Shown here one piece after another: positions 25,128 through 33,442 of a stretch of 43,575 nucleotides of DNA. The notes under the pieces were generated by a model, which saw only the letters and a list, made by a program, of their open reading frames with translations, ran no database searches and had not been told where the DNA came from. The stretch's first letter is position 1. Each line of letters begins with the position of its first letter. Origin of the DNA: an uncultured Lachnospiraceae bacterium (GTDB taxonomy: Bacteria; Bacillota; Clostridia; Lachnospirales; Lachnospiraceae); NCBI GenBank assembly GCA_947173495.1, contig CAMWFQ010000033.1, forward strand, positions 1-43,575. Reading direction: 5' to 3'. Position numbers and translations under genes: made by a program.

Positions 25128-26141
25128 ATGAAAAAACTTAGAGTCTTTCAAGCTTTCAAAATAAAAAGAATCGTACCGGGAAATCTTCCCAGAAATCTCG
25201 GTACGGTTCTTTTGTTTTTGTTATTATTTCCTTACATGATTACTTTTTTATTTGGGAATCTGCAGGAAGGCGCAGCAGGGAGAGAGAATGAAGGATACAG
25301 GCAGGCCTTTCGCGAAGGCCAGATTTTTGTGGTCAATACCACAGCGCTGGGAACAGAAAATATTCCGTTAGAAGCGTATGTGGCTGATAAGCTTGTTCGC
25401 AGTATTGATCACAATTATGAGTTGGAGACATTGAAAGCGCAGGCAGTACTGATCCGTTCCGGCATAGTCTCCTCCCTGGATTCATCAGGGAAAAATATGA
25501 CAGGCAGTATGGAAATCAGAACGGAAGATACCGACTATGGAAGAAGCGCCTTATCCGAACCTGTGCTGGAGGCAGTTTCCGAGACAAAAGGGGTATGTCT
25601 TACCTTTGACGGTAAAGCTATTAATGGGGCGTACTTTGCAGTCAGCAACGGACTTACCAGAAGCGGAAAGGAACTGTTTGGGGAGGAATATCCCTATTTA
25701 AAAAGCGTGTCCTGCAGCCGGGATTTTTTATCTGCGGATTATACATCCTTTGTCAGCTATCGATCAGATGAATTTGATCAAAAATGGGCGGAGATAGATT
25801 TTTGCCAGATTACGGAGGAGGAAATTTTGAAAAAGGATGGGATACAGAAGGAAAGAGAAGCGGGAAATATCACTTTGTACAGGGACAGTGCCGGATATGT
25901 AGTATATATGGAACGAGAGGGGAAGTATGTTTCGGGAGAACAATTCAGAGATAAATTTCATCTTTCCTCGTCCAGCTTCCACTTAAAAAAAGAAGAAGAG
26001 ATTTTGATTACAGTAAAGGGTGTGGGACATGGGTTGGGAATGAGCCAGTTTGGAGCAAACGAAATGGCAAAAGAAGGGGAGGACTATGTAGATATATTAA
26101 ATTACTTTTTCGATCATGTAACATTTACAAAATTTGAATAA
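25128..26141 (+). CDS. spoIID: Stage II sporulation protein D (SpoIID/LytB lytic transglycosylase)
   Basis: Cell-wall hydrolase needed for engulfment during sporulation, anchored in the mother-cell membrane; 337 aa. A single N-terminal helix (about 26-46) precedes the SpoIID domain: VADKLVRSIDHNYELETLKA with the catalytic-type Glu, the middle NGAYFAVSNGLTRSGKELFG, and the C-terminal GVGHGLGMSQFGANEMA. Length is normal. ATG 25128 is 4 nt from GAGAGGTG. The neighbour downstream encodes its forespore counterpart, a common clostridial arrangement. No spoIIID or spoIIR is adjacent. Confidence 0.92.
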   Translation: MKKLRVFQAFKIKRIVPGNLPRNLGTVLLFLLLFPYMITFLFGNLQEGAAGRENEGYRQAFREGQIFVVNTTALGTENIPLEAYVADKLVRSIDHNYELETLKAQAVLIRSGIVSSLDSSGKNMTGSMEIRTEDTDYGRSALSEPVLEAVSETKGVCLTFDGKAINGAYFAVSNGLTRSGKELFGEEYPYLKSVSCSRDFLSADYTSFVSYRSDEFDQKWAEIDFCQITEEEILKKDGIQKEREAGNITLYRDSAGYVVYMEREGKYVSGEQFRDKFHLSSSSFHLKKEEEILITVKGVGHGLGMSQFGANEMAKEGEDYVDILNYFFDHVTFTKFE

Positions 26142-26164
26142 AGAAGGAAAAAAGGGCAAAACTA
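26136..26164 (+). promoter_or_regulatory. Candidate sigma-F promoter before spoIIQ
   Basis: GGCAAAACTA (26155-26164) fits the sigma-F -10 pattern GGnnAnAHTR at every fixed position. GAATA (26136-26140), 14 nt upstream, matches the -35 GYATA at four of five. The predicted start is near 26171, leaving the CCAGGAGG ribosome site of spoIIQ intact. Confidence 0.5.
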
Positions 26165-26200
26165 TCCATAAGAACAATAAAGGTTCCAGGAGGAAAAGAT

Positions 26201-27115
26201 ATGAGACGAAGTAGAAGAAGAAAAGGTCTTGGAAAAGAAAGAATTCTTATGGCAGCTTCAGCTGTGCTGGTTTTGGGGTCTTTGACAGCAACGGGATTGT
26301 GGCTTGGAAGAGATACGGGCAGCCGGGATGAAGGATATGTGGTTGATTTAAGCTCTATTGAAAATAATGCAGTGGCAGAATTGGGAGCAGAAAACGGAGG
26401 AACGCTGGCGGAAAGTGTGACGCAGTCGGTGCCGGCGGACGATCTGGATTATGATCCCTATTTCCAGGAAACCAATTCCCAAAAAGTGGAAAATCCCGAT
26501 CAGTCGGAAAGTGAGAGTATGTCGGAGGGATCGGATCAAAAGGAAAACGAAGAACCGTCAGCCAGCCCCAGGCCGGAAAGCAGCAGGAAATCCGAAACAC
26601 AGGATCAGAAAGCAGAAGATCAGGAGGCGGCCGAAACAAGTCTGATGGGAGATGGAGAAGGAACACAGGCATTATCTACAGCCATGCAGCCGGCGCTTAC
26701 CTTCAGTGATTCGGATACGCTGGTGTGGCCTATAGTGGGAAATATCCTGGTAAATTACAGTATGGACAAGACCGTTTATTTTGCTACCCTTCAACAATAC
26801 AAGTATAATCCGGCCATTATTATTCAGGCGAATGAAGGAGATATGATCACGGCAGCGTGTGCGGGTAAGGTGACCTCAGTGTTTACAGACCCTCAAATCG
26901 GAAATGGCATTACGATGGAACTGGGCGGAGGATATGAGGCGACCTATGGGCAGCTGACAAATATTCTGGTCTCTGAAGGAAGTTATGTGGCGGCAGGAGA
27001 TATTCTTGCAGAAGTGGCTTCTCCCACCAAATATTTCAGTGTGGAGGGGACCAATGTTTACTTTAAACTTACCAAGGATGGAGAACCGGTAAATCCTATG
27101 ACAAAATTGAGCTGA
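26201..27115 (+). CDS. spoIIQ: SpoIIQ-like M23-fold sporulation protein, catalytic residues missing
   Basis: Forespore membrane protein that pairs with SpoIIIAH across the septum in studied species; 304 aa. A helix at about 14-34 precedes a long acidic, Ser/Gln-rich linker (about 55-165), then an M23/LytM domain (about 175-300) with YKYNPAIIIQANEGD, AACAGKVTSV, YEATYGQLTNI and VYFKLTKDGEPVNP. In active M23 enzymes these contain HxxxD and HxH zinc ligands; here they read YNPAI, YGQL and YFKL, so zinc binding is not expected. That matches the inactive B. subtilis type. AGGAGG precedes ATG 26201. It lies 59 nt after spoIID. Confidence 0.85.
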   Translation: MRRSRRRKGLGKERILMAASAVLVLGSLTATGLWLGRDTGSRDEGYVVDLSSIENNAVAELGAENGGTLAESVTQSVPADDLDYDPYFQETNSQKVENPDQSESESMSEGSDQKENEEPSASPRPESSRKSETQDQKAEDQEAAETSLMGDGEGTQALSTAMQPALTFSDSDTLVWPIVGNILVNYSMDKTVYFATLQQYKYNPAIIIQANEGDMITAACAGKVTSVFTDPQIGNGITMELGGGYEATYGQLTNILVSEGSYVAAGDILAEVASPTKYFSVEGTNVYFKLTKDGEPVNPMTKLS

Positions 27116-27136
27116 AGAGCGGAAGGATAAAACAGA

Positions 27137-28339
27137 ATGCTATATATTATCGGCGGTAAAATACTGACTATGACAGGGGAAGTATGGGAAAAGGGATATA
27201 TAGGTATTGAAGAAGGGAAAATAAGGGAATTGGGGCCTATGAAAGATGGAGCCCCTTTTCCTCTGCCTGAGGGCAGGCAGGTAGAAGTGATTAATGCGTT
27301 CGGCAATCTGGTCATGCCCGGATTAATTGAGGCACATTGTCATATGGGGATTACAGAGGAGAAAAAGGGAATGGAAGGGGACGACTGCAATGAAACCGTC
27401 GACCCTGTAACACCTTATCTCCGGGCCATAGATGCGATCAACCCCATGGACGCCGCTTTTGACGATGCACTGCGGGCAGGCATTACTTCGGCCATGATCG
27501 GACCGGGAAGTGCCAATGTCGTGGGAGGTACCTTTGCTTTTGTGAAGACCAGTGGGAGAAGTATTGATGAACTGGTAGTGTCACAGCCGGCAGCTATGAA
27601 GATTGCTTTTGGGGAAAACCCCAAGGTAAACTATTCCGGTCAGGGAAAGTCACCTGCCACCAGAATGGCAATTGCAGCCATGCTCAGGGAGGAGCTCTTT
27701 AAGGCGCAGCGTTATTATGAAAAAAAGTGCGCCGGAATGAAACGGGAGGAGGAAGACTTCCGATATGAATGCTGGATCCCCGTCTTTGAGAAAAGGATTC
27801 CTCTGAAAGCCCATGTACACCGGGCGGATGATATTCAGACAGCAATCCGTATTGCCCGGGAGTTCGATCTGGATATGACACTGGATCATTGCAGCGAGGG
27901 ACATCTGATCGGCGAAAAAATAAAAGACTCCGGATTCCCGGCAATCGTGGGACCGGATCTCTCCAGCAGGAGTAAAATTGAGGTCCAGAACGTGGCATTT
28001 AAAACCGTAGGGATCCTGAACGGACTGGGAATCAAAACGGCAATCACAACGGATCATCCGGTATCGTTGATTCAGTCTCTGCCCATATGTGCAGGCCTGG
28101 CAGTAAAGGCAGGCCTTGAGGAAAAGGAAGCATTAAAATCCATCACCATCTATCCGGCTCAGATTTGCAGAGTGGATCACAGAGTAGGCTCTCTGGAGGT
28201 GGGCAAGGATGCAGATATTGTGATTTTTGATAAACTTCCCCTCAGAGTCGAAGCCAGAACCATGTGTACCATTATAGATGGAAAAATTGTATATGCAGAT
28301 GAAACCTTTCCTTTACCTGCCTGTGAAAAAAATGTATAA
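27137..28339 (+). CDS. Amidohydrolase (imidazolonepropionase-like)
   Basis: Metal-dependent hydrolase of 400 aa in the amidohydrolase superfamily. Metal-site elements visible are HCH in LIEAHCHMGI, HVH in LKAHVHRADD, HC in LDHCSEGH and Asp in TTDHPVSL. The N-terminal and C-terminal segments form the usual beta-sandwich (GYIGIEEGKIRELG and GKDADIVIFD). The protein is soluble. GGAAGG precedes ATG 27137, 21 nt after spoIIQ. It might act on a cyclic amide or peptide; I cannot name the substrate, and the placement among sporulation and wall genes gives no firm hint. Confidence 0.85.
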   Translation: MLYIIGGKILTMTGEVWEKGYIGIEEGKIRELGPMKDGAPFPLPEGRQVEVINAFGNLVMPGLIEAHCHMGITEEKKGMEGDDCNETVDPVTPYLRAIDAINPMDAAFDDALRAGITSAMIGPGSANVVGGTFAFVKTSGRSIDELVVSQPAAMKIAFGENPKVNYSGQGKSPATRMAIAAMLREELFKAQRYYEKKCAGMKREEEDFRYECWIPVFEKRIPLKAHVHRADDIQTAIRIAREFDLDMTLDHCSEGHLIGEKIKDSGFPAIVGPDLSSRSKIEVQNVAFKTVGILNGLGIKTAITTDHPVSLIQSLPICAGLAVKAGLEEKEALKSITIYPAQICRVDHRVGSLEVGKDADIVIFDKLPLRVEARTMCTIIDGKIVYADETFPLPACEKNV

Positions 28340-28374
28340 TAACAAGCGGACAGAAAATTTCGGGAGGAATTGAT

Positions 28375-29931
28375 TTGCATGGAATAAAAAAAGCAATGTT
28401 CTTTTTTTCTTTATTTCTGCTGATGGGATGCTCTGCCCGGCAGGAAGAGGTAGATATTCAGGAGCCGGAAACGGCCCTTGACAGTATGGAGGAAGAACCG
28501 GACCTTGTCTATGAGGTCCCGGTGAGTACTCCTAATATTCTTGTTAATCAGCTGGGATACATAACGGGAGGAACAAAAACGGCGATTTTCCGTTCGGAAG
28601 AGATGCCGGGGGAGTTCCATGTGGTGAGGGTGGATGATCAGAAGGTAGTGTTTACCGGATCTTCGGATAACGGAGAGTATGATGCAGATACAAAGGAATA
28701 TTATGGATATGGGGACTTTTCGGATCTTTGCGAGCCCGGACACTATTATGTGGAGGCGCCTTTTCTGGGGAGATCCTATTCTTTCAAAATCGAAGATGGC
28801 CTGTATGATGAAATCTTTAAAGAGGCATGCAGGCAGTACTATTATCATCGATGCGCAATGGATCTGCTGCCAGAATATGCAGGGGAGAAAGCACATGATG
28901 CCTGTCATACAGAAGAGGCTTTTCTGCGGGAAGATCCGGCAGTTTGTAAGGATGTAAGCGGGGGCTGGCATCAGGACGAAGAAGGCTTTAAGAGTGTGAC
29001 AAGCGCTGCACGGAACATGTCGGTGCTGCTGCTTGCTTATGAACTGTATCAGGACGTTTTTACGGATGATATGGGGATTCCGGAAAGCGGAAATGAAATT
29101 CCTGATCTTCTGGATGAGATTCGCTATGAGGCGGAATGGATGCTGAAAATGCAGGATGAGGAGAGGGGAACTGTTTATGCGGGCATCACCTTTCCGGAGC
29201 CGGGGGAAAAAGGCGGGAAAATATATGTGGAGGAGGCTGATTTCGAGGCAGCTATGGCTTTTGCCGCGGCACTTGCAAAACTCAGCTATAGCTATCAGGA
29301 TTATGACGCGGAATTTGCATCCGAATGCCTTCTGGCTGCCAGGAGAGCCTTTGACCATGCCGGAGAGTATGAAGAAAAGGAAGCAGATGACTGGGAATTT
29401 GTAGCGGCAGCGGAATTATATCGTATGCTGGGGAAACAGAGTCTGCATACGGTGATTTCAGAGTGTCTGTCGGAAAAAAACTATGCGGAAAACCTGAACG
29501 AAATTAGTTTTCTGGGGGGCGTTACCTATATTTCGACCAGAGGCTCTGTAAAGATCAGCCTGTGCCAGGAAATCGCAGATGCACTGATGACGCGTGCAGA
29601 GAACATTGCAGAGCAGGCCAGAGGCTTTGTTTTTCAGACAAAAGGAAATGCCGATGAAAACAGCCACAGAGATCTGCTTCGGGAAATGATGTATCTGACC
29701 ATGATCGATCATATGATAACGAACTATGAGTATGGAACAGTGATCGAAAATCACCTTCACTATTTTATGGGAAGGAATGAGGCGGCCATCAGTTACATAG
29801 ATAATGTAGGGGAGAAAAATTATAAGCTGATCAGTGAAGAGCCGGGGATCATGGAGCAGCTTGACACGGACAGTATGCTGATCTTTATGGTCAGTGAAAT
29901 TGTGCACAGCTATCGAAATGAAAAGCCGTGA
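28375..29931 (+). CDS. GH9-like lipoprotein with cellulase N-terminal Ig domain, catalytic motif lost
   Basis: Predicted exported lipoprotein of 518 aa; lipobox LMGC with Cys19. An Ig-like cellulase N-domain (about 52-145, NILVNQLGY typical) is followed by a GH9 alpha-barrel region (NEIPDLLDEIRYEAEWMLKM). The place of the catalytic DAGD in active enzymes, normally GGWYDAGD, reads GGWHQDEE (Gln200 and Glu203 replace the two Asp). The C-terminus ends near MGRNEAAISYI, before the segment that carries the acid Glu. It therefore looks like a carbohydrate-binding or scaffold protein, not a cellulase. Translation starts at TTG 28375 with GGAGG 7 nt upstream; the next in-frame ATG is inside the signal peptide. 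Confidence 0.8.
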   Translation: MHGIKKAMFFFSLFLLMGCSARQEEVDIQEPETALDSMEEEPDLVYEVPVSTPNILVNQLGYITGGTKTAIFRSEEMPGEFHVVRVDDQKVVFTGSSDNGEYDADTKEYYGYGDFSDLCEPGHYYVEAPFLGRSYSFKIEDGLYDEIFKEACRQYYYHRCAMDLLPEYAGEKAHDACHTEEAFLREDPAVCKDVSGGWHQDEEGFKSVTSAARNMSVLLLAYELYQDVFTDDMGIPESGNEIPDLLDEIRYEAEWMLKMQDEERGTVYAGITFPEPGEKGGKIYVEEADFEAAMAFAAALAKLSYSYQDYDAEFASECLLAARRAFDHAGEYEEKEADDWEFVAAAELYRMLGKQSLHTVISECLSEKNYAENLNEISFLGGVTYISTRGSVKISLCQEIADALMTRAENIAEQARGFVFQTKGNADENSHRDLLREMMYLTMIDHMITNYEYGTVIENHLHYFMGRNEAAISYIDNVGEKNYKLISEEPGIMEQLDTDSMLIFMVSEIVHSYRNEKP

Positions 29932-29945
29932 GAAAGGAAAAAGAG

Positions 29946-30995
29946 ATGAAGATTGTAGTTTTGGCAGGAGGAACCAGTTCAGAGAGGGATGTGTCCATAA
30001 GCTCCGGCGCGATGATTTATCGGGCGCTTAAGGAGAAAGGACATCAGGTAATTTTTCTGGATGTATATCTTGGATGTGAGTGGGAAGAGCAGGATGCGGC
30101 CGGGATTTTTGAGTGCGAAAAAGACTGGGTCAAAGAGCTGGGAAACATATCGGAAGAGAACCCGGATATCAGCCAGATCAGAGCCATGCGTCCCGATGGA
30201 GATAAAAACTTCTTTGGTCCCAATGTGATCAGGATCTGTCAGGCAGCAGATGCCGTTTTTATGGCTCTTCACGGAGAAAATGGAGAGAACGGAAAGATTC
30301 AGGCATGCTTTGATCTGCTGGGGATTACTTATACAGGCACCGATTATGTTAGCTCAGCTCTGGCTATGGATAAAGGCATTTCCAAGGAATTGTTTGCTTA
30401 TCATGGAATCCCCACGCCGGCAGGTATTCGCCTGAAGAAGGGGCAGAAGCAGGAAGAAATAAAGGAAAGGGTTCCCTTTCCGTGTATTGTCAAGGCCTGC
30501 TGCGGCGGTTCCAGTGTGGGAGTCAGTGTTGCAATGACGGAAGAGGATTACGAAAAGGCTCTTGAGGAGGCCTATAAATATGATGATGAGGTGATTGTGG
30601 AGCAATACATAGAGGGACGGGAATTTTCCGTAGGGGTAATCGCCGGGAAGGCTCTGCCAATTATCGAGATTGCTCCTCTTCAGGGATTTTATAATTACAA
30701 AAATAAATATCAGCCCGGTGCCGCTGTGGAGACCTGTCCGGCGGAGCTTTCGCCGGAAAAGACGAAGGAAATTCAGGGATATGCGGAAAAAGTATTTAAG
30801 GCACTCAGACTGAAAAGTTATGCCAGAATGGATTTTATGATGAGCAGGCAGGGAGAGGTATTCTGTCTGGAAGCAAATACGCTGCCGGGGATGACTCCGG
30901 TATCCCTTCTTCCACAGGAAGCAGCGGCCGTGGGGATCGGATTTGGGGATTTGTGTGAGAAGATTTTAGAGATGGCATGTGTACCGCAGAAGTAA
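29946..30995 (+). CDS. ddl: D-alanine--D-alanine ligase
   Basis: ATP-grasp ligase joining two D-alanines for peptidoglycan precursors; 349 aa, normal length. Motifs seen are VLAGGTSSERDVSISSG at the N-terminus, HGENGENGKIQ, the ATP-grasp core PCIVKACCGGSSVGVS, and EANTLPGMTPVSLLPQEA near the C-terminus. ATG 29946 has AAAGGA upstream; an in-frame GTG at 29928 overlaps the preceding stop region. murF follows 17 nt later, giving a two-gene module that makes and uses D-Ala-D-Ala. Signature positions that would tell D-Ala-D-Lac specificity were not judged. Confidence 0.94.
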   Translation: MKIVVLAGGTSSERDVSISSGAMIYRALKEKGHQVIFLDVYLGCEWEEQDAAGIFECEKDWVKELGNISEENPDISQIRAMRPDGDKNFFGPNVIRICQAADAVFMALHGENGENGKIQACFDLLGITYTGTDYVSSALAMDKGISKELFAYHGIPTPAGIRLKKGQKQEEIKERVPFPCIVKACCGGSSVGVSVAMTEEDYEKALEEAYKYDDEVIVEQYIEGREFSVGVIAGKALPIIEIAPLQGFYNYKNKYQPGAAVETCPAELSPEKTKEIQGYAEKVFKALRLKSYARMDFMMSRQGEVFCLEANTLPGMTPVSLLPQEAAAVGIGFGDLCEKILEMACVPQK

Positions 30996-31012
30996 TGCCG
31001 GAGGTGTAAGCT

Positions 31013-32434
31013 GTGAAAAATATGAACTTATTCAGTATTGCGGAAGCCTGTGAGGGACGTCTGTGCGGACTGGAGCAGACAGACGATGCAGCAAGAGCAG
31101 AGATCAGAGGCAGGGAGGCATCCTGTGTGGTGATCGATTCCCGTAAGATAGAGGCGAATGGAATTTTTGTTGCAACAAGAGGAGAGAAAGTAGATGGCCA
31201 CACTTTTATCCCAAATGTTGCCGCAAGGGGCGCTTTGGGTGTGGTCTGCGAGCAGCCGCCTGAAAACGTTGCCATACCGTATATTCTGGTGGAAGACTCT
31301 TTTAAGGCGCTGAAGAAAATTGCAGAGTACTACAGAAAGCAGCTTAAAATTCAGGTGGTGGGTATTACCGGAAGCGTAGGCAAGACCAGCACCAAGGAGC
31401 TGATTGCAGAGGTCCTTTCCACAAAGTACCGTGTATTGAAAACACAGGGAAATTTTAATAATGAGATCGGGCTGCCGCTCACGGTTCTTTCAATCAGGCC
31501 TGAACATGAGATTGCCGTACTTGAGATGGGAATCAGTGATTTTGGAGAGATGCACCGCCTGAGTAAAATTGCGAGACCGGATATCTGTGTTATGACCAAT
31601 ATCGGGCAGAGCCATCTGGAGACACTGGGAACCAGAGAGGGGATCCTTAAGGCGAAATCAGAGATTTTTGACTTTATGAATCCGGAGGGGTGTGTGTTTG
31701 TCAATGGGGATGATGATCTCCTTCGGCTGATCAGAAAGAAGGGAAATTATGAACCTGTTCATTTTGGTCTGGATCCGTCCAATGAAATCTATGCTTCTGA
31801 CGTAAAAAACAGCGGTCTGTCAGGAACACATGTGACAGTTCATGCGAAACTGGAGAATAGTCCTATGAAAGTCTTTCCGCTGGAGATTCCTCTGCCCGGA
31901 GAACATATGATTTTAAATGCACTGGCGGCGGCGGGGATTGCCCTGCAGCTCGGCCTCAGTACAGAAGAGATTCAAAGAGGGGTGGCTGAAACGGAAATGG
32001 TCAGCGGAAGAAGTAATGTGCTTGCCCTTCCGAGTTATACGCTGATTGACGATTGCTACAATGCGAACCCGGCATCCATGCGGGCGGCGCTGAATCTTCT
32101 GGCTTCTGCGGCAGGAAGAAAGGTGGCAGTACTGGGCGATATGTTTGAGCTGGGAAAAAGGGAGAAACAGCTCCACAAAGAGATAGGAGACTATGCGGGG
32201 GAAAAAGGAATTGATGTTCTGCTCTGCACAGGTGATCTTTCAAAAAATATATATGAGGGAGCATTGAACCGGGAGAGGGATGACGGAAAGAAAGTGAAAG
32301 CATACTATTTTGAGTCCAGGGAGGATATGACGAAAAAACTCCCGGCGCTTCTTCAAAAAGGAGATACGATACTGGTGAAGGCGTCTCATAGAATGGAGTT
32401 TGAAAAAGTGGTGGAATTCTTAAAGAAAATGTAA
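31013..32434 (+). CDS. murF: UDP-MurNAc-tripeptide--D-alanyl-D-alanine ligase
   Basis: Adds D-Ala-D-Ala to the UDP-MurNAc tripeptide; 473 aa. The Mur ligase P-loop GITGSVGKTSTKE lies around residues 118-130, followed by NFNNEIGLPLTVL, the central ATPase region VLEMGISDFGEM, and the C-terminal DDCYNANPASM, which is characteristic of MurF. GTG 31013 is preferred to ATG 31022 because GGAGGTG (about 31001-31007) is at proper distance from it. It ends the wall-synthesis operon at a terminator. Confidence 0.95.
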   Translation: MKNMNLFSIAEACEGRLCGLEQTDDAARAEIRGREASCVVIDSRKIEANGIFVATRGEKVDGHTFIPNVAARGALGVVCEQPPENVAIPYILVEDSFKALKKIAEYYRKQLKIQVVGITGSVGKTSTKELIAEVLSTKYRVLKTQGNFNNEIGLPLTVLSIRPEHEIAVLEMGISDFGEMHRLSKIARPDICVMTNIGQSHLETLGTREGILKAKSEIFDFMNPEGCVFVNGDDDLLRLIRKKGNYEPVHFGLDPSNEIYASDVKNSGLSGTHVTVHAKLENSPMKVFPLEIPLPGEHMILNALAAAGIALQLGLSTEEIQRGVAETEMVSGRSNVLALPSYTLIDDCYNANPASMRAALNLLASAAGRKVAVLGDMFELGKREKQLHKEIGDYAGEKGIDVLLCTGDLSKNIYEGALNRERDDGKKVKAYYFESREDMTKKLPALLQKGDTILVKASHRMEFEKVVEFLKKM

Positions 32435-32442
32435 TGCTGAAA

Positions 32443-32467
32443 GAGCAGGCCTTTTAAAAGCCTGCTC
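32443..32467. terminator. Terminator between murF and plsC
   Basis: GAGCAGGC (32443-32450) pairs with GCCTGCTC (32460-32467), loop of 9 nt, followed on the plus strand by a T-rich run (CTTCTTTTATTT). It lies 9 nt after the murF stop and overlaps the 3' end of the convergent plsC gene, so it can serve mainly murF. Confidence 0.8.
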
Positions 32468-33194
32468 CTTCTTTTATTTGAAAATAGGTTTTCGTAATAA
32501 GATCCTGAGTATAAGCGCCGATTCGCCGCTGATCTGCTTTAGACAGATCTTTTACATAAAAGGGTTTACCATATTCCAGGATCACACGGGTTTTTCTGAT
32601 ACGGGGTAAATGATCTTCAAAAATATCGGCGGAATTGTAGATTGTCATGGGAACAATGGGGCATCCTGTTTTGGCGGCAATTTTAAAGCTTCCTTCCTTA
32701 AAATCCATAAAGGTGTGATTGACTTTGTTTCTGGTCCCCTCAGGGAAAATACAGATCGAAGTGCCGGACTTTACATCATCTATAGCGGAGAGGATTACCT
32801 TAAGCCCCTGCTTTACATCGACCCGGTCCAGGAACAGACAGTGCAGATTCCGCATCCAGTTTACCAATAAAGGCCATCTGAGCATTTCTTTTTTGGCAAT
32901 GTAGCCGGTTGGCCTGGGAACCCGGACATAAGTTATCACAATATCAAAATAGCTTCTGTGATTTCCGATGTACAGGACAGGTTCATCCTTCGGTACATTT
33001 TCTTCACCCCGGACAATAACAGTGGTACCCGACAGGAAGAGAACAACCCGGAAGGCCCATTTCACGATAGCCAGAGAGCTTTTGTTTTTCAGTTCCATAT
33101 TGTGTTTGCCGATGATCCACTCTGCGATCAGAAGAGGGATGCTCAGAATCAGAAAGAGAATGACAAAGACAGCTACTAATATTAATCGTATCAT
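32454..33194 (-). CDS. plsC: 1-acyl-sn-glycerol-3-phosphate acyltransferase
   Basis: Membrane-bound acyltransferase making phosphatidic acid; 246 aa from the chosen start. An N-terminal helix is followed by the acceptor motif NHRSYFDI (HX4D type, His and Asp in place) and the FPEGTRN motif of block III. The start 33194 lies after AAGGA and fits a transcript beginning near 33232; two earlier in-frame ATGs (33218 and 33248) lack a ribosome site, and 33248 would precede the promoter start. Both reading-frame length and motifs are normal. It faces murF tail-to-tail. Confidence 0.9.
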   Translation of the reverse strand: MIRLILVAVFVILFLILSIPLLIAEWIIGKHNMELKNKSSLAIVKWAFRVVLFLSGTTVIVRGEENVPKDEPVLYIGNHRSYFDIVITYVRVPRPTGYIAKKEMLRWPLLVNWMRNLHCLFLDRVDVKQGLKVILSAIDDVKSGTSICIFPEGTRNKVNHTFMDFKEGSFKIAAKTGCPIVPMTIYNSADIFEDHLPRIRKTRVILEYGKPFYVKDLSKADQRRIGAYTQDLITKTYFQIKEGAGF

Positions 33195-33238
33195 GGTATT
33201 TGGTATCCTTACTTTCATTTTTTGGAAAGATCTTTTGT

Positions 33239-33267
33239 ATAATAGCACAAAATTAACATTGCATCAA
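33239..33267 (-). promoter_or_regulatory. Promoter of plsC
   Basis: On the minus strand TTGATG (33267-33262) and TATTAT (33244-33239) are 17 nt apart. The start point falls near 33232, downstream of the first in-frame ATG, which supports the internal start chosen for plsC. Confidence 0.75.
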
Positions 33268-33335
33268 CTATTATAATTATAACAGTTCAGCCTGGCTGAA
33301 TAGTTTTTTATAATCAAACAGTTTCCCTACAGAAC

Positions 33336-33364
33336 TGGACTTCGGACAGAATCTCTGCTAAAAT
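33336..33364 (+). promoter_or_regulatory. Promoter before the GT2 glycosyltransferase
   Basis: TGGACT (33336-33341) and TAAAAT (33359-33364) are separated by 17 nt. It is divergent from the plsC promoter; the AT-rich 33268-33300 between them has no gene. Confidence 0.55.
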
Positions 33365-33442
33365 AACAGGGAAATATACCTACTGCATCAGAAGAGTACT
33401 TCGGCAGGGATATTTCAGATTTTAGAAAAAGGAATCTATAAA

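Noticed and set aside
26201-27115. Active M23 endopeptidase
   Set aside because: All expected histidine/aspartate zinc ligands are replaced, so a structural SpoIIQ-like role is more likely.
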